Assembly (NCBI GenBank): GCA_034189695.1
Contig: JAXHUA010000021.1
Location: 1-5,804, forward strand
Reading direction: 5' to 3'
Length of the DNA: 5,804 bases
Origin: JAXHUA01 sp034189695
Lineage (GTDB): Bacteria > Chloroflexota > Dehalococcoidia > E44-bin15
Shown here: positions 5,690 to 5,804 of the stretch, piece after piece
Layout of the letters: every line of letters starts with the position of its first letter
How positions within the stretch are numbered: the stretch's first letter is position 1
Translations under genes and position numbers: made by a program
Notes under the pieces: generated by a model
What the model was told of the DNA's origin: nothing
The model's database searches: none
Seen by the model: the letters and a program-made list of their open reading frames with translations, nothing else

Positions 5690-5746
5690 TTGCCTCATAA
5701 TAAATGTTACCGAGTGGGGTATCGTTGCCTCAAAAAGGGTGTTACC
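5690..5746 (+). repeat. Two 22-bp direct repeats at the presumed insertion-sequence left end
   Basis: TTGCCTCA-N7-TGTTACC occurs at 5690-5711 and again at 5725-5746, offset 35 bp, with 17 of 22 positions identical. The equal 7-bp spacers show these are true repeats rather than chance words. They sit directly before the transposase-like start at 5749, as subterminal transposase-binding repeats would. GAGGCA, the inverse of TGCCTC, recurs at 5753-5758 and 5765-5770. Confidence 0.55.
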
Positions 5747-5748
5747 CA

Positions 5749-5804
5749 ATGAGAGGCATGAGTAGAGGCAGCGTGACAGAGTATACCGAGGTGATGAAGG
5801 AGAG
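5749..5804 (+). CDS. Start of a probable integrase-core (DDE) transposase, cut by the window edge
   Basis: An open frame from ATG 5749 (or the in-frame ATG 5758) reaches the right edge; only 18 complete codons are visible. The product MRGMSRGSVTEYTEVMKE resembles the N-terminus of a group of integrase-core transposases, whose members open with a similar 'S-x-S-V-x-E-Y' stretch before a helix-turn-helix. This is recollection of a pattern over very few residues. AAGGG (5735-5739) is 9 nt upstream of 5749, favouring that start; 5758 matches the family opening better. The direct repeats just upstream support an IS end. If correct, the element extends right, out of view, and its left end lies within about 30 bp of the transporter promoter. 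Confidence 0.5.
   Translation, partial: MRGMSRGSVTEYTEVMKE

Noticed and set aside
1..5804. CRISPR array, tRNA or rRNA genes
   Set aside because: I saw no regularly spaced repeat series and no tRNA or rRNA-like sequence in the gaps.

Overview
This looks like a chromosomal segment from a high-GC bacterium. All promoters and ribosome binding sites I can see are bacterial in style (sigma70-like -35/-10 boxes, GGAGG-type Shine-Dalgarno). The gene set (CNNM/CorC-type CBS transporter, DUF296/PPC protein, nitroreductase, IMPase, Dph6-like PP-loop protein) and frequent AGG arginine codons would fit an uncultured Chloroflexota/Dehalococcoidia-type genome. That placement is a guess from style, not a measurement.

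Layout. (1) Positions 1-1125, minus strand: a GHKL-type (Hsp90/MutL/MORC-like) ATPase. It is split by a one-base frame change near 409-424 and runs off the left edge. The shifted second half still reads as the expected family sequence, so this is one gene, either broken or carrying a sequence error. (2) 1126-1510: a gene-free stretch holding the GHKL promoter, a roughly 150-nt leader and a cluster of inverted repeats. (3) 1511-1960, minus: a PPC/DUF296 protein. (4) 1961-2161: a divergent promoter region. (5) 2162-4282, plus: a compact three-gene unit of nitroreductase, inositol-monophosphatase-family phosphatase and Dph6-like ATP pyrophosphatase, with 45-48 bp gaps. (6) 4333-5622, minus: a CBS-domain transporter/hemolysin-C-like membrane protein, convergent with the unit and with its own promoter at 5652-5680. 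(7) 5690-5804: probably the left end of an insertion sequence, with two 22-bp direct repeats followed by the first codons of a transposase that leaves the window.

How they relate. The three plus-strand genes are probably co-transcribed from an extended -10 promoter, but I know of no pathway that joins them. The GHKL gene differs from its neighbours in codon use (Ile mostly ATA/ATT, Arg mostly AGG) and looks acquired. Related MORC/MutL-like ATPases occur in restriction-modification and other defence loci, so the unseen DNA left of position 1 is the most interesting place to look. I did not find a complete novel system inside the window. The best leads are the broken GHKL ATPase, the inverted repeat bracketing the -10 box of the transporter promoter, and the repeat pair at the presumed IS end.
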